64,000 nucleotides of DNA from Vandiemenella viatica (GCA_031002005.1 JARYHS010006964.1:4402001-4466000); one strand, 5' to 3'. Shown: positions 10,560 through 22,575, counted from the first letter of the stretch. A program made the numbers and translations. The notes: generated from the sequence alone by a model not told the origin.

Positions 10560-10855
10560 CCAGTAGGCGAGAAACATGGTAGACAGTATTTTTCTCTTTG
10601 GTTTAAAGTAAAGAAAAAAAAGTAAATTAGTCCAAAACTTGAAGGTTGGTTAGATCCATTGAAGATGGCATACTAAGGAACTGATCATATACAACTCTTA
10701 GAAATTCCTGGTACCGCCAGAATTTGAACCTGGGAGGAGACCAAAAATTGTTTAAAATGAAGAGTTAAACCTCTGAGGTATCACAAGTGCTCTGTTTTTA
10801 AACATAGGTTTGCTTAAGTACTATCAAAACTGGATAAAAACGACGGGTCTCTTTT
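10560..10855 (-). mobile_element. Inverted composite: SINE B copy 4 inside E unit
   Basis: On the minus strand the order is TTTTTATCCAGTTTTGATAG (E unit), a SINE B head with box B CAGGTTCAAATTCTGG at about 10720-10735, the SINE 3' end with GGACTAATTTAC at about 10620, then E unit again (AATACTGTCTACC). Thus a whole SINE-plus-satellite composite is present in the opposite orientation to array E1. Confidence 0.65.
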
Positions 10856-11295
10856 TGCAGAAAACGAAAAACCAAAAATATTGTATATCCCGAAGCACTA
10901 AAATCATTGTGTATAATTTATTTTGAATGTGTAAATATGCGTGTTTTATAGATACGTACCCATATAACAAAGAAAAAGTGGCATTGCAATTGTATGCTGG
11001 TCAAAGATAGTTTAAGAAAATTATCAATGGATACGGTAGACAGTAATAGCACTACACATAAATGTCTGATATACCACAGGAGATTGCTAATTTTACATTA
11101 ACATTAGGGATATTACTGCTCACAGCACAGAAATAAAATGATCGGTGTTAAAGTCCAAGACTAGTGGGCTAACATGAGCCTAAATTTTTTAAGGGTTTGG
11201 AGCTGCAGCATAAATGAATTTATGCTGAGGGCAGTGATGATATTGATGTTTTTAAAGTGTGATATACATTGGCATTACGTGTTTTCTTTGCCTAG

Positions 11296-12304
11296 GTCTC
11301 CAATGGAAGAGACAGCAGAACTTCTGTTGAGCACTTTGTCGAAGGAGGAACTGCTTTCCAGGCCAGTTTTGCGGTTTCCTCAGTTTCTTGAGACTCTCCT
11401 GGAGGCTGGTGCCATCAGCTGCAGTGAGCTGGAGGTTATGAAGCGCCAGCTGGACTCTCCAGAGGCAGCTCCACTTCTCATGAGTGCACTGTGTCGCGCG
11501 GGACACCTGCACCTGCTGCGGATGGCGCTGCGGCACCGCCTGGGTCTGGCTGCGCTGGCTGTCGACAGTGCTTCGTCTACGCCCCTGCACGTGGCCTCGA
11601 GGCATGGCCAGCCCGCCGCAGTGCGGATGCTGCTGGACGCGGGGGTGGACCTGGAGGCGGCGAGAGAGAGTGACGGGTGGACTGCGCTGCACGAGGCGGC
11701 GGCGTGTGGAGGCATCGGCGGGGCCGACGTGGCGAGAGAGCTCTTGAGGTCCGGGGCCCAGGTGGACCGCAAGGACAAGGCCGGCAGGACGCCACTACAC
11801 CTGGCGGCGGGCGACATGGCAGTCGCACAACTACTCATATCGGCAGGGGCAGACACCACTACAGGAGGAGAAAAATCATCTGCGATACCACTGTTAGAGA
11901 CAGTGAAAAACAATGATGTATGTAGTGTGCGGCCTGAGACAGCAGCATGTGGAAGCTGTGGGGCGACTGATGTTGGCCACGCAGGTGTTGCACAGCTACT
12001 GGACTCGGCCATGGCAGACACCACTACAGGAGAAAGGGACTCGTCTGCAAGACAGTGGCTGGAGGCGGTGAGAGACAGTGATTCGAGTACTGTACAACAT
12101 GAGGCAGCGGCATGTGGAGGCAGTTGTGGGGCCGACGTGGCCAGAGAACTGTCGAGGTCCGGGGCCCGGGAGGACCCCCAGGACAGCAGGACACCGCCGC
12201 AGCTGGCTGCGGGCATCTCACAGCTAACAGACTCAGTGGTGGCAGACACTGCTAATCATAGTGCTGACGGATCAACTTTAGGGTACGGTATATGGTTACA
12301 TTAA
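11296..12304 (+). CDS. Ankyrin-repeat protein, exon(s) with ATG at 11303
   Basis: From the ATG at 11303, just after a splice acceptor (TTTGCCTAG, 11295), the frame gives 333 aa. Residues 1-60 are helical and acidic with no motif I recognise; a death-fold or CARD-like head is possible. Ankyrin repeats follow at about 91-121 (SSTPLHVASRHGQ), 124-157 (DGWTALHEAAACGG, with an insertion) and 160-188 (GRTPLHLAAG). The C-terminal half is a decayed copy of the same block: EAAACGG, GADVARELSRSGA and PPQLAAG recur around 265-310, without the TPLH signature. Ankyrin arrays mediate protein binding; no partner can be read here. GC content is far above the surroundings. The ORF extends upstream to 11174, but that stretch looks intronic, and a donor near 12285 could remove the last codons. 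It may be a real gene or a recent pseudogene. Confidence 0.65.
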
Positions 12305-14837
12305 TAATTAAACTTTACTCTCTGAAATACATAGCACTAGAATCCTTATAATACTCATATTATGTGTATAATTAAACGTAGCAGTTAGGCTGAATGTTAT
12401 TAAGGTATAACATGCTTCACTTTGCCCATCACGTTGTCTTTTCCTGATACGTTTCAAAATTTGTAAGGTTTATTCGAACTTGGGTCATAGTTACCTACAC
12501 CTAAGGGACTTATACAAATTGTGTTACACCTGTGTTTTTTATAGGGTGTTTCATATCTAATGTGGATCTAAATCCACTTTCACACTATCTTGCCACTGGT
12601 TGACATAGATGAATACTATGTTGTTATCGAACCATTTTTTTAAATTTCATTTCACTAGTAACTAAACAATTACTCAACAGTTCTGCAATTCTTTGAGGCA
12701 TTTCTACATTCCAGAATACTACACCACAAGCAGAGTTTTGTGTTTTTATGTTTTACGGTCTTAGTATGGTAATATTTCTGTATCTGTAGTACTCCCCTGA
12801 AAGTTTAGCAAAGTCTTCGTAAGCTGTCTCTCATCTGTACAAAAATGGAAGCCATGATAGACTATCCAGTTCCCCCTGAGACATCCATAGTAATGTATTT
12901 GTTTGTTTCCATACACTGATTTTTGACTCCTTTGTTGAAATGTCCTCTTAAGATTTACATTAATTGAGGTACATTTGTGTTTGTTCCCTGTATTTTGAAT
13001 GTTTTTTCATGAGCTTATCTGTTGTATCTTTTCAATAATATTTATTAAGCAAACTGACTGCTAAGAATTGTACACCTGAGTATCCTTTTCACTGCTCTTC
13101 TTTAAAATTGTCTCCTTGATACAGTTTTTGTTCTTGGCATTCACTCAAGAACTGTTTAACTGGGGACAACAAAATTCGATAAACACATCAACCAGGAGTC
13201 GTAAGCATTTTAGTTGAAAAGATCTATTTTCACATGATATCCCTGTGATACATTTTTGGCATATATAGCTGCTGATGGTTGCCAGCCTTTCTTTGCTTAT
13301 TAGACTTGGCATCATTACAGATGTTCATAATTGTACTTGAGACATATGTGGTAACTTTTACTGTAGGAGTGCCCAAATTTCGAACTGTTACAACAAGACA
13401 ACGTAACATGGGATGTGCGGTATTTAAATCTCCTGTGCCACATATTCCCGCCATTTCTTTTCATTCCCTGTTCACGGTTACTGATTCCGTGTGAATCACT
13501 GTCTCCGGTAACATTAAAGTCTGCACTTAACTAAAGTCAGCCTCCTGCTTGTTTTTATTTCGTGGATCGCCTTTTTATTTCATACACATTGCTCATACGC
13601 TGCAGATATATTCGATTTTAGCGAATTTCGTGTTTATTGGGCGCTTTAGCATTATGACAAATTTTTTAACAGTGCGGCGACCATAAAGGAAAGGTCATAA
13701 TTATATGAAACAATACTTGTATCAGTTACGTTGTTTCTTGTTCAGCTGTTAAGTGTCTTTCATTTTGTGCAAATAGCTACTGTAAAATTTTAGAAACGGG
13801 AGGAAATTTTGTACATCATAGACTCGGTGATTGACGCGTATTAATGTGTTTTGTTTTTGTTCCTCATTAGTAGAGACCCGATTATATGGGTTTGCATATT
13901 AACCCCATTTTCACCGGTTGGTGTATATTTATTCTACAATCTACTGATTATGCATATTTTCGCTATATTACAATATTTTTCGGCATTGTACGCAAAACCT
14001 ACTAGCAGCACAGCTCTTAGTCTACGACGACTCCCTGAAGAACCTCACCCACGTTTGGGAATATAAATAAATTGATACCATCAACAAAGGCAACTCATAA
14101 ACGGACAATAATATAAGCACATTCTAAATTCCCACGTGGAACCATGTTTTATTCGTATCACAAGTGTACTTTAATGATATATGACGTATTTCAGTAAATT
14201 TAAAACGCCATATATACCCAATGTAATTATCGCACTTATTAGTTGCGTCTTGAATCTGTATTTCAAATGCGCGGGCTCCTACAACTTTCTTTTCCTGTGT
14301 GCGCTGGTGGCGCTGTCTTAAGGCGGCAGGTAGGAACTATACCCTGTGAAATCACAGCCTTCTAATCACACCTATTCTGCATGTATACCATTATTTCTAT
14401 CATCTTTAATCCTTTGATTGTAAATTCCCCCCTTGCCACAATCACCTTTGCCCTTTAGGAATTTTATTTTAAATATTGAGCACATCTGTTGGCCACAACA
14501 ATGAGCTACCTCGCCGTTGCGGTGACATATGTCTATCGCATATGCACTGGCAGCTTCGGAAGGGAGGGGATAGCTTTCCAGGTGTCAACTTCAAACAGAT
14601 GCAGGAGCGGAGTGTAGCTTACACTTCAGGCTGCGGAACACTCAACAAACCCCACGTCAAATGACAACAAATGAAGGACACTGTAGCTTAAAATAAAAAA
14701 AAATAATCTCTGTGATAAATATTTGAGACAAAGTTAACGTGTAGCATGAAACGTTTCACTTCATTTTTTAATAATTGTTTTAACGTTCGGTTTTATATCC
14801 CAGAGTTGTATTCACATATCTAATCAGAAAATTCAGC
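12305..14837. other. Intergenic or intronic, nothing recognised
   Basis: Mostly AT-rich. Small CpG-containing patches occur near 14270-14340 and 14500-14660, but neither carries a domain, splice pattern or inverted repeat that I can support. Confidence 0.4.
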
Positions 14838-15590
14838 TTATTAGGTAAACAGATAAAAAACAAAAGGTTAATTACGATTATAGGGTGGGGTCAGAATTGT
14901 TTGTTGAAAGCTCTAAGTGTAAATATTTTGTCATAACGTTTGATAACAAACTCAACTGGGTAGATCACACTGGGCAGGTGGTAGGAAAAGGTTGCAGAAT
15001 CCTTCATTTACTGGAGAGGGTGATGAGAGGATGTACCAGAGAAGTTAGGGATTTGGGTTACAAAACTTTGGTCAGACCATTGCTTGAATATGGTGGTGTA
15101 GTTTGGGACCACATTTTCGTTATCAAATACAGGAGTTGGAAGGTGCGCAAAGAAGAGCAGCTAGATTTGTCTGTGGAAATTATCGCAGAACGCAGTCAGT
15201 AACTGATATGATAAAGGAGCTGGGTTGGAACTCATTGGAGGGTGAAGAGAGTGCTGGGAATGTACAGGGCATATGTTGGTGATGGGCTTGGAGGGATATT
15301 GGCCAAAGAATTAGGAATAGTGCATGAAGGGGAAAGGCGACCAAGATCACGAGCTGGCGCTCCATTTCATGCATAAGGGAGTGGGAAAATTTTCTTTTGT
15401 TGGCAAGGGTGTCAGGGATTGTAACGGATTACCAAGTGTAGTGATGAATAATTTTCCAAAAACACTTAAAGGAATTTAGAATTAAAATTTGTAAATCATA
15501 ATAGTAAATTGGGGAGGAATTTAACAATCCCATTAAAAAGAATTTTTTAAAAAATATAAAAAAGGGTAAATTGATGACGGGGGGGATTCA
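14838..15590 (+). mobile_element. LINE family B2 fragment (RT C-terminus to 3' end)
   Basis: The frame from about 14885 encodes the C-terminal part of the family B reverse transcriptase (KYFVITFDNKLNWVDH, LLERVMRGCTREVRDLGYKT) with frameshifts after 15100. Its 3' end (AAATCATAATAGTAAATTGG then GGAATTTAACA) differs from the 53-kb copy and matches the fragment at 46448-46790, so there are at least two subfamilies, called here B1 and B2. Confidence 0.85.
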
Positions 15591-15799
15591 GCTACTGAAC
15601 TCCCACCTACATTCAGATATCTTCTACCAGGAACAGTTTCTTTAGTAATAGGTATTTTAACGTTTAGACTTATTTTGTATTTATTTAAAAATGATAAACT
15701 CTATTAATTCTAAAAGTTACTGAAAACATATTTAAATCAATAGAGAAACTACTAAATACATTAATAACTGTACATTTAAAAAAATGAAAAACATCAGCC

Positions 15800-16480
15800 A
15801 AAAATGTGTGTTTCCTATTATTTATGGCCTTATTTCTTCTTTTATGGTAAATATTTTCAGTCCTGAGTGATATTCCAGCCAGCAGGGCAGGTATCCGCTT
15901 TTCCAGTCATGACTTGTGGAACCTTTCACCACGTTCATCAGACTCGTCGCTGCAGCATTCGGGGAAACAATCCACACGAGAGTGCAGAAAATACATCTTC
16001 AGCGACATATTGCATCCCAATTTTTTGTATGCAACAACCAATCTCATTTACCAAATCTATATAGTTAAGAGCTCTTAATTTTCCCAGAAAATTATTTCTG
16101 ACATTTTTCAAACATATCCATGCTCGTCAGGGTTTCTTAAAAATTTGGAGCGCTTTTAATTTGTCTATGTTGGGGATAAAAGACTTTTCTTTACCTTGCT
16201 GCTGTAAGAAGAGGAATTTGTTTAAGTTGTACATAAATCCTCTTCCAGTTTCATCCATGGACTTAACAAATTGGTTCATTAAACCAATTTGATGTGAAGT
16301 GGGGGAAGAAGCACATCTACACTAACAACCAGTTTCTCACGATGACAGTTTTCTTCTCGCAGTTTCCATTTTCAACGAGGCAATCCCTTTTTCTTATAAT
16401 AAGAATATCTGTCACGACTGTTCCACTCGCATATGAAACACCTTTATTTGGTGTAGCCTCGTTGCATACCGAATATTAGG
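15800..16480 (-). pseudogene. Decayed copy of a conserved arthropod gene family
   Basis: Read on the minus strand, the translation runs through IGLMNQFVKSMDETGRGF (near 16280), KLRALNYIDLVNEI (near 16070), CNMSLKMYFLHSRVDCFPE (near 15990) and, after a frameshift, DESDERGERFHK (near 15925). I know this block order from an uncharacterised multi-copy family in many arthropod genomes, with signature CNMSLKxHFLHSHLDxFP followed by GERFHQDI. Its function is unknown to me, and the copies behave like mobile or domesticated-element genes. Multiple frameshifts and a lack of start or splice context make this a pseudogene. Confidence 0.7.
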
Positions 16481-16499
16481 GCAATAATTTTGAGGTCAC

Positions 16500-17482
16500 C
16501 ACGTATGTTCCATTTATGTTCATTATCCTCTTATATGAAATGCGTCGTCTGGAGACTGCGGGCGTCGTCGATAGCTATTGGCTAGAGTACAGTCACGTGC
16601 CAGCAATCACTCGCGAATCAACAGCCACTATAAAGTTACAATCATTCCTTCAAGTTGCATTTTATTTATTTACGACAACTAGATGCAGAAATTCATGTAA
16701 GGAGAAGGGTATTCGATGTTTACGCTATATTATCTGTGTCAGTTTTACGAATTAGGTTAAAGCATAACCTATGAATTTTTTGGCATAAGATAAGAACACA
16801 ATCAAGTTTTTTTTAAAAAAACTAAGAGAAAGTTCACACGAAACGTACTTAAACGCGAAATATATCAGTCAAATAAATAACAGTTATCCAATTTCGAAAT
16901 TATAGTCTCCATCATTTGAAGTTAAATGCATTTATTTAAATAAAATCCTAACTACTCTGATAATCTAACCAGAGTAAGGTGCTCATTTCACGAAAGATAT
17001 AATTAAAAATGATTCTTATTAGTTTTCCTTATAAGCTTTTCCAGAATAAATTCCAACTACCATCACAGATGATGGCCTTAGTTTTTGATACGTGTGTTAG
17101 CTATTAAATGAGAGTTAAGTTTACCTTTTTATGAGATTTAAGCACGGAAAGAGACGATCTCGGCACTGAACAAGGTTAGCAAACAGACCGAAGGTCGTGA
17201 CCCTTGATCCGACCTGGTTGGATTACCAACTTGACCTGTTTTTTGTAACTTTTGTTTGGTTTAAAAACATAAAAGCGATATTTGCGACATCCTAACTCTG
17301 TAAGAGATTATTAAAATTATATTGCATTCACTTAATCTTAAAAACGAAGCGCAAACTTTATTTGATGTCTGTTTCCCTACAGAAGGGCAGCGGTATAAAA
17401 TAACGCCTATTTTCAAATATTTTTTGCCACTGGACAGAGATATAGGCTTCAAGTTACTATTTCGCACTATAAATATATTTAA
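16500..17482. other. Intergenic, nothing recognised
   Basis: AT-rich sequence up to the assembly gap, without an assignable element. Confidence 0.4.
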
Positions 17483-18482
17483 NNNNNNNNNNNNNNNNNN
17501 NNNNNNNNNNNNNNNNNNNNNNNNNNNNNNNNNNNNNNNNNNNNNNNNNNNNNNNNNNNNNNNNNNNNNNNNNNNNNNNNNNNNNNNNNNNNNNNNNNNN
17601 NNNNNNNNNNNNNNNNNNNNNNNNNNNNNNNNNNNNNNNNNNNNNNNNNNNNNNNNNNNNNNNNNNNNNNNNNNNNNNNNNNNNNNNNNNNNNNNNNNNN
17701 NNNNNNNNNNNNNNNNNNNNNNNNNNNNNNNNNNNNNNNNNNNNNNNNNNNNNNNNNNNNNNNNNNNNNNNNNNNNNNNNNNNNNNNNNNNNNNNNNNNN
17801 NNNNNNNNNNNNNNNNNNNNNNNNNNNNNNNNNNNNNNNNNNNNNNNNNNNNNNNNNNNNNNNNNNNNNNNNNNNNNNNNNNNNNNNNNNNNNNNNNNNN
17901 NNNNNNNNNNNNNNNNNNNNNNNNNNNNNNNNNNNNNNNNNNNNNNNNNNNNNNNNNNNNNNNNNNNNNNNNNNNNNNNNNNNNNNNNNNNNNNNNNNNN
18001 NNNNNNNNNNNNNNNNNNNNNNNNNNNNNNNNNNNNNNNNNNNNNNNNNNNNNNNNNNNNNNNNNNNNNNNNNNNNNNNNNNNNNNNNNNNNNNNNNNNN
18101 NNNNNNNNNNNNNNNNNNNNNNNNNNNNNNNNNNNNNNNNNNNNNNNNNNNNNNNNNNNNNNNNNNNNNNNNNNNNNNNNNNNNNNNNNNNNNNNNNNNN
18201 NNNNNNNNNNNNNNNNNNNNNNNNNNNNNNNNNNNNNNNNNNNNNNNNNNNNNNNNNNNNNNNNNNNNNNNNNNNNNNNNNNNNNNNNNNNNNNNNNNNN
18301 NNNNNNNNNNNNNNNNNNNNNNNNNNNNNNNNNNNNNNNNNNNNNNNNNNNNNNNNNNNNNNNNNNNNNNNNNNNNNNNNNNNNNNNNNNNNNNNNNNNN
18401 NNNNNNNNNNNNNNNNNNNNNNNNNNNNNNNNNNNNNNNNNNNNNNNNNNNNNNNNNNNNNNNNNNNNNNNNNNNNNNNNNN
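17483..18482. other. Assembly gap (1,000 N)
   Basis: Exactly 1,000 undetermined bases, the usual padding for a gap of unknown size. It abuts array E2, and tandem repetition is a likely cause of the break. Confidence 0.99.
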
Positions 18483-18491
18483 CAATCTTTT

Positions 18492-19560
18492 TCACAAAGC
18501 TAATGTTGACTCCTATTTACCGATTATCATGAAAATTGGCACATATATGTGTCTATTCATGGAGAAGATTTCTGATTTAAAATAAAAAAACTACACCCAC
18601 CCTCTAAAATACACTAAAATTATATAGAAATCCGTAGTTTTTATTCGATTTCAGTGGAACTTATAATATATACAATTTACAATAAACAGAAAGATACTGT
18701 CAGCTTTTGGTTTTTCCAAACCCATCCCTTCTTCTTCTTTGCACCCCAATAATTTTTTACTCTGTTCTTAACACAGAGCTACAGTTGACGCCTTTTCACC
18801 GATCAATTTGAAAGTGGGCACATATGTATCTATTCACGGAGAAGATTTCTGATTTAAAATAAAAAACTACCCCCACCGCCTAAAAACTACTTAAATTATA
18901 TAGAAATCCGTAGTTTTTATTCGATTTTGATGTAACATAACATATATTCAATTAAAAATAAACAGAAAAATACTGTCATATTTGGTTTTTCCAAACCTAA
19001 CCTTTCTTCTTTTTTTCATCGTCTTAATTTTTTGCAATGTACATAACACAGAGCTACAGTTGACGCCTTTTGACTGATCAATATGAAAGTTGGCACATAT
19101 ATGTATCTGCTCATGCAGAAGATTTCTGATTTAAAATAGAAATAAAAAAAACTACCCCCATCTCCTTAAAACCACTAAAATTATATAGAAATCCATAGTT
19201 TCTATGCGATTTCGATGGAACTTATCATATAGTTGCACAATTTAAAATAAACATAAAAATACTGTCAACTTTTGGTTTTTTCCAAATCCATCCCTTCTTC
19301 TTTGTTCCACCCCCTTAATTTTTGGCAATGTTCTTAACATAGAGCTACAGTTGACGTCTTTTGATCGATGTATATATGTTGGCACACATAGGGTCTATGT
19401 ATATATTCACGGAGAACATTTCTGATTTAAAATAAAAACAACTACCCGCCCCTTTAACACCTCTTAATTTATGTAGAAATCTCCAGTTTGTATTGGCTTT
19501 CAATGGAAGTTATAATATATGCAATTTAAAGCAATCTAATATAAATGAAAAATTATGTGG
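18492..19560 (+). repeat. Satellite-like array E2 (~280-bp unit x 4)
   Basis: Four units of 275-285 bp share GGCACATATATGT, GGAGAAGATTTCTGATTTAA and TAGAAATCCGTAGTTTTTAT; the first marker falls near 18538, 18818, 19093 and 19380. Each also contains the AAATACTGTC ... TTTGGTTT ... CCC block of array E1, so the 280-bp unit looks like a dimer-length version of the 145-bp one. The array runs into the gap on its left. Confidence 0.88.
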
Positions 19561-19779
19561 CTTGGCACGGGAAACCCACCCCCTATCCCCTCCACGTAGC
19601 ACGTCGTAGCTTTCCAGCCAATCCCTCACCCCTTAGACCGGGCTAGTTTATGGACGCTCCCTAACCGCCAGCGCTGTGTAGCGGGGAGAAGTTGTAATAA
19701 AGGTTTTTTATGTGGGAACGTAAATTGTTCATCTTTTCCGATGACAAGAGCAATGATTCCATTATTATTATTTTGCTTA

Positions 19780-20012
19780 TGTCTTTATGTCTTGTCGACG
19801 TTGCGGTCATTAGAGGCGAGAAAAGACTGGGAACAAGGAAAGGGAAGGACGTGGGGCAGAAAACAAGAAGGAATTCGGCCATGGCCTTTTGAAAGGAGAT
19901 TGCTGGCATGCCCCTGGAGAGAATTGTGTAATCTAGCGAAAACACAAATGCTCAGACGAGGATTCGAACCCACGTCCTCCTGATGCCAGAACGTTACCGC
20001 TCACCCACTGCG
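19780..20012 (-). mobile_element. SINE family A, copy 1 (tRNA-derived)
   Basis: On the minus strand it starts GGCCGCAGTGGGTGAGCGGT (box A type), then GGGTTCGAATCCTCG (box B). A body follows that on the plus strand reads GGAATTCGGCCATGGCC and ends near GTCATTAGAGGC. The body resembles SINEs I recall from grasshopper-like insects. Related copies are at 22340-22575, 23410-23500 and 40500-40610. Confidence 0.75.
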
Positions 20013-20194
20013 GCCGGTTTCAGTGAAACAAATGTTTGTGGTCGTGAAATGCGAGTGTAACTTGAGAGTTAGTGTGATATTCACGTGTATCTATCAAACC
20101 GAAATATGTGCTTTCAGTTTTTTCCGGGACGCATTTCTCCAGCTAGTAATACACACCACACGACGGATAAAACATTCACAAACACAACATTTAT

Positions 20195-20255
20195 ACACCC
20201 CTGCCTGCGGCCTGACTCGAACCGGCAACCTCCAGCCCCTACCCTGCCTAGGAGA
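20195..20255 (-). mobile_element. tRNA-like head, possible SINE remnant
   Basis: On the minus strand TCCTAGGCAGGGTAGG is followed by CCGGTTCGAGTCAGGC, a good box B. No SINE body could be assigned and the cloverleaf is incomplete, so it is not called a tRNA gene. Confidence 0.35.
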
Positions 20256-20639
20256 TAATTAAATGTCGGGACTAAATATTCACACGCTGTTGTGTATGTT
20301 TCTTAACTGTGACAAGTACGGATGGCACTGTGTAAGATATTATCAACAAAAAGTAATACAAGGAGACTCGCCTACTGGATGAACAACATCTGTTCAGCAC
20401 TCGGCCGACAGCCGAGCGCAGTTCCGCTAGCCGCCAAAAGAGCGCACAGCGAGCACTCCGGAGATCCAATTTTGAACAGGGACCATGTTTTGCATGGAGG
20501 AAGGAAATATATGGAGACGATGCAAGAGACTTCCACCACGCATTGAAATGAAGCCGGGTGGAGGAGGAGTGGGGGGCTAGGCCGAACCCATACAGACATG
20601 GGGTATATGTACAAAAAACCTCATGGGGACTCTAGGATA

Positions 20640-21170
20640 AACGTTACGCCGCAATCTGGTGATGGATTATTATGTAACTAGATGAGACAAATAAAAAAAT
20701 TAAGAATAAAATTTTTTGATATCGTGCTTAGTTTTCGAGATATTCTGTCTCAAACGTGAAAGGTTTTTGGTTGAAATTCAGAAGAAAAAATTGGTCAAAG
20801 TCAAATTTGATGACGGATTCTTATTTGAAAAGACGAGGCAAATAAAAAATAAAGAATAAAAATTTTCGACATCTCGCCTAGTTCTCGAGATATGCTGTAT
20901 CAAATGTGAGGTGTCTTGAGTTGAAATGCAGAAGAAAAATATAGCAAAAGTCAAATTTAATGATCGATTCTTATGTAACACGACGAGACAAATCGAAAAT
21001 AAAGAATAATATTTTTCGATATCTTGCTTAGTTTTCGGGATATAGAGGGATTGGGTTGATATGCGGCCTGGATTGAAAATTAATTCGGCCAAAGCCACAA
21101 TGGTGGACATGCAGAATGGATATTTCAGTTTTTTTACTACCACTTGTGGGTAGGTTGAAATACGGCCTAG
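20640..21170 (+). repeat. Family D tandem repeat (~164 bp x 3)
   Basis: Three units near 20653, 20812 and 20960 share GATTCTTATGTAA, GAGACAAAT, AATAAAGAATAA, TTTTTCGATATC and CTTAGTTTTCGAGATAT. The array passes at 21053 and 21150 into GGTTGATATGCGGCCTGG, a motif also found at 38283 and 43787. A related, palindromic arrangement is at 38217-38405. It is probably a non-autonomous transposon with internal repeats; its termini are not defined. Confidence 0.7.
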
Positions 21171-22339
21171 ATATGAATAAAAATAATTATCTTGTTACCA
21201 TACATCATAAGCTTCATTAGGAATACCTGGAAGCAGTTTATATCGCGATACACGTTTTGTCACTAACTTGGTTCTCATGAAATTACTAACAGCAATAGAT
21301 AAATTCTTTGTCCATTATGGAACAACAAAACTATTCTGGTACAGACTGCATTTAGACCTAACCACAATCTCCATTAAATTGCCGCTACAGAATTAAACTA
21401 TACAGACATACCCACACACGTGTATTTGAATCGCAAACTGTATTTGCAGTAACAACATCGTTTACTTCATCAAGATTCCTAGATTGTTAATGTTTATTTT
21501 CTTTATTTGTTTTTGTAACATATAATTGTTTTCACCATAATTATGAGTTGTATGTATCTCTATTAACCATGATATATTTAACATCCCAGAGCTCCTTCCT
21601 CAGCAGGGATCCATGAAACAAGTAAATAATTATATTTGTGTAGAATATTATTGTACATTTAAACACAAGTTAGTTATCCTTCTTTTTCGCAACTAGTTGT
21701 ATAGTCTAAGTCCTTGACGGTTAAGTCCTTATTGCTGTTCCACATGACTAGATTAATATTTGAAGGAAGCAACCATGTATTTGAGCTATTTTACAATAAT
21801 TGTTGGTGATATTTAACTCTGGAGAAGTAATTTAAGTAATGTTTATAGGCTGATTTTGGAATATTCAATTTTCCGCTATGTGATCATTATACAAATTATT
21901 CTCTTCAATTTTTAACCTTTTTTGTTTAAATTCATTGCCAATGAATGCTTGTTAACAATGTTTAATATGCTGTTATCTTAATATTAGAAATCATCTCTTT
22001 GTTCTGTTGCTGTAGATTATAGGAATCTTGTCTATGGCCTTCAGATTTAAGTTGTAGAAAAAATAATTTTATCCGGTAAGCTTGTTTTTAATCGTACTTT
22101 ACATATCATATTTTGAATAAATATTAAATTTAACTTCAAAGAAAATTCTGTTTTTCCTACTTACATTACAAATTTTATAGTTTCAAAAAAGAGAATATGA
22201 TACTTGTAGCAGGCAGGGTATATACTTCAATGTGGAAATTGAAAATGTCAATACTGATGTGACAAAAAACAGGTTCAGTCTGTATCTACACTGCTAATGC
22301 CCTGTGTATGAGTCTGGTTGACAAAAAGCGCTCCGATGC
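21171..22339. other. Family D flank and unassigned DNA
   Basis: From 21171 to about 21490 there is diffuse similarity to 38410-38670 (for example CTGCATTTAGACCTAACCAC against a similar block near 38547, then GATTCCTAGATTG in both). This suggests that the family D element extends this far. The remainder shows nothing recognisable. Confidence 0.4.
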
Positions 22340-22575
22340 TGGCAGGTGAGTTGATTACATATAAGCCTAGCAATTAGTAGGACCCATGTTTGACTCCTGT
22401 TTGGCTATCCACAATTTTTCCCAGAAGCATTGTAATGCTGTGATAGTTCTTTTAAAATACCATGGGAGAGTTTCTTCTTCATTCTTGCCCCAATCTACTT
22501 CTCTTTGTAATGGTATAGACAAGTCACAAAATATTCCCATTCCCCCATATTCCCTTGTCGACAATTTACGATGAT
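22340..22575 (+). mobile_element. SINE family A, copy 2
   Basis: The head is GGCAGGTGAGTTGATTACAT with a weak box B (ATGTTTGACTCCTG). The body is the reverse complement of that at 19780-19960: on the minus strand GATTGGGGCAAGAATG, then CCATGGTATTTTAAAAG. It is more diverged than copy 1. Confidence 0.6.

Noticed and set aside
11380..12249. 289-codon minus-strand frame opposite the ankyrin exon
   Set aside because: Ala/Ser-rich shadow of the GC-rich ankyrin coding strand, with no independent evidence.
17322..18503. Long open frames through the first run of N
   Set aside because: They exist only because undetermined bases contain no stops. The same holds for the frames across 56925-58075.
20195..20255. 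Functional tRNA genes at SINE heads (also 9746, 27860, 35408)
   Set aside because: Box A and B are present, but acceptor and anticodon stems do not pair completely and the sequences continue into SINE bodies.
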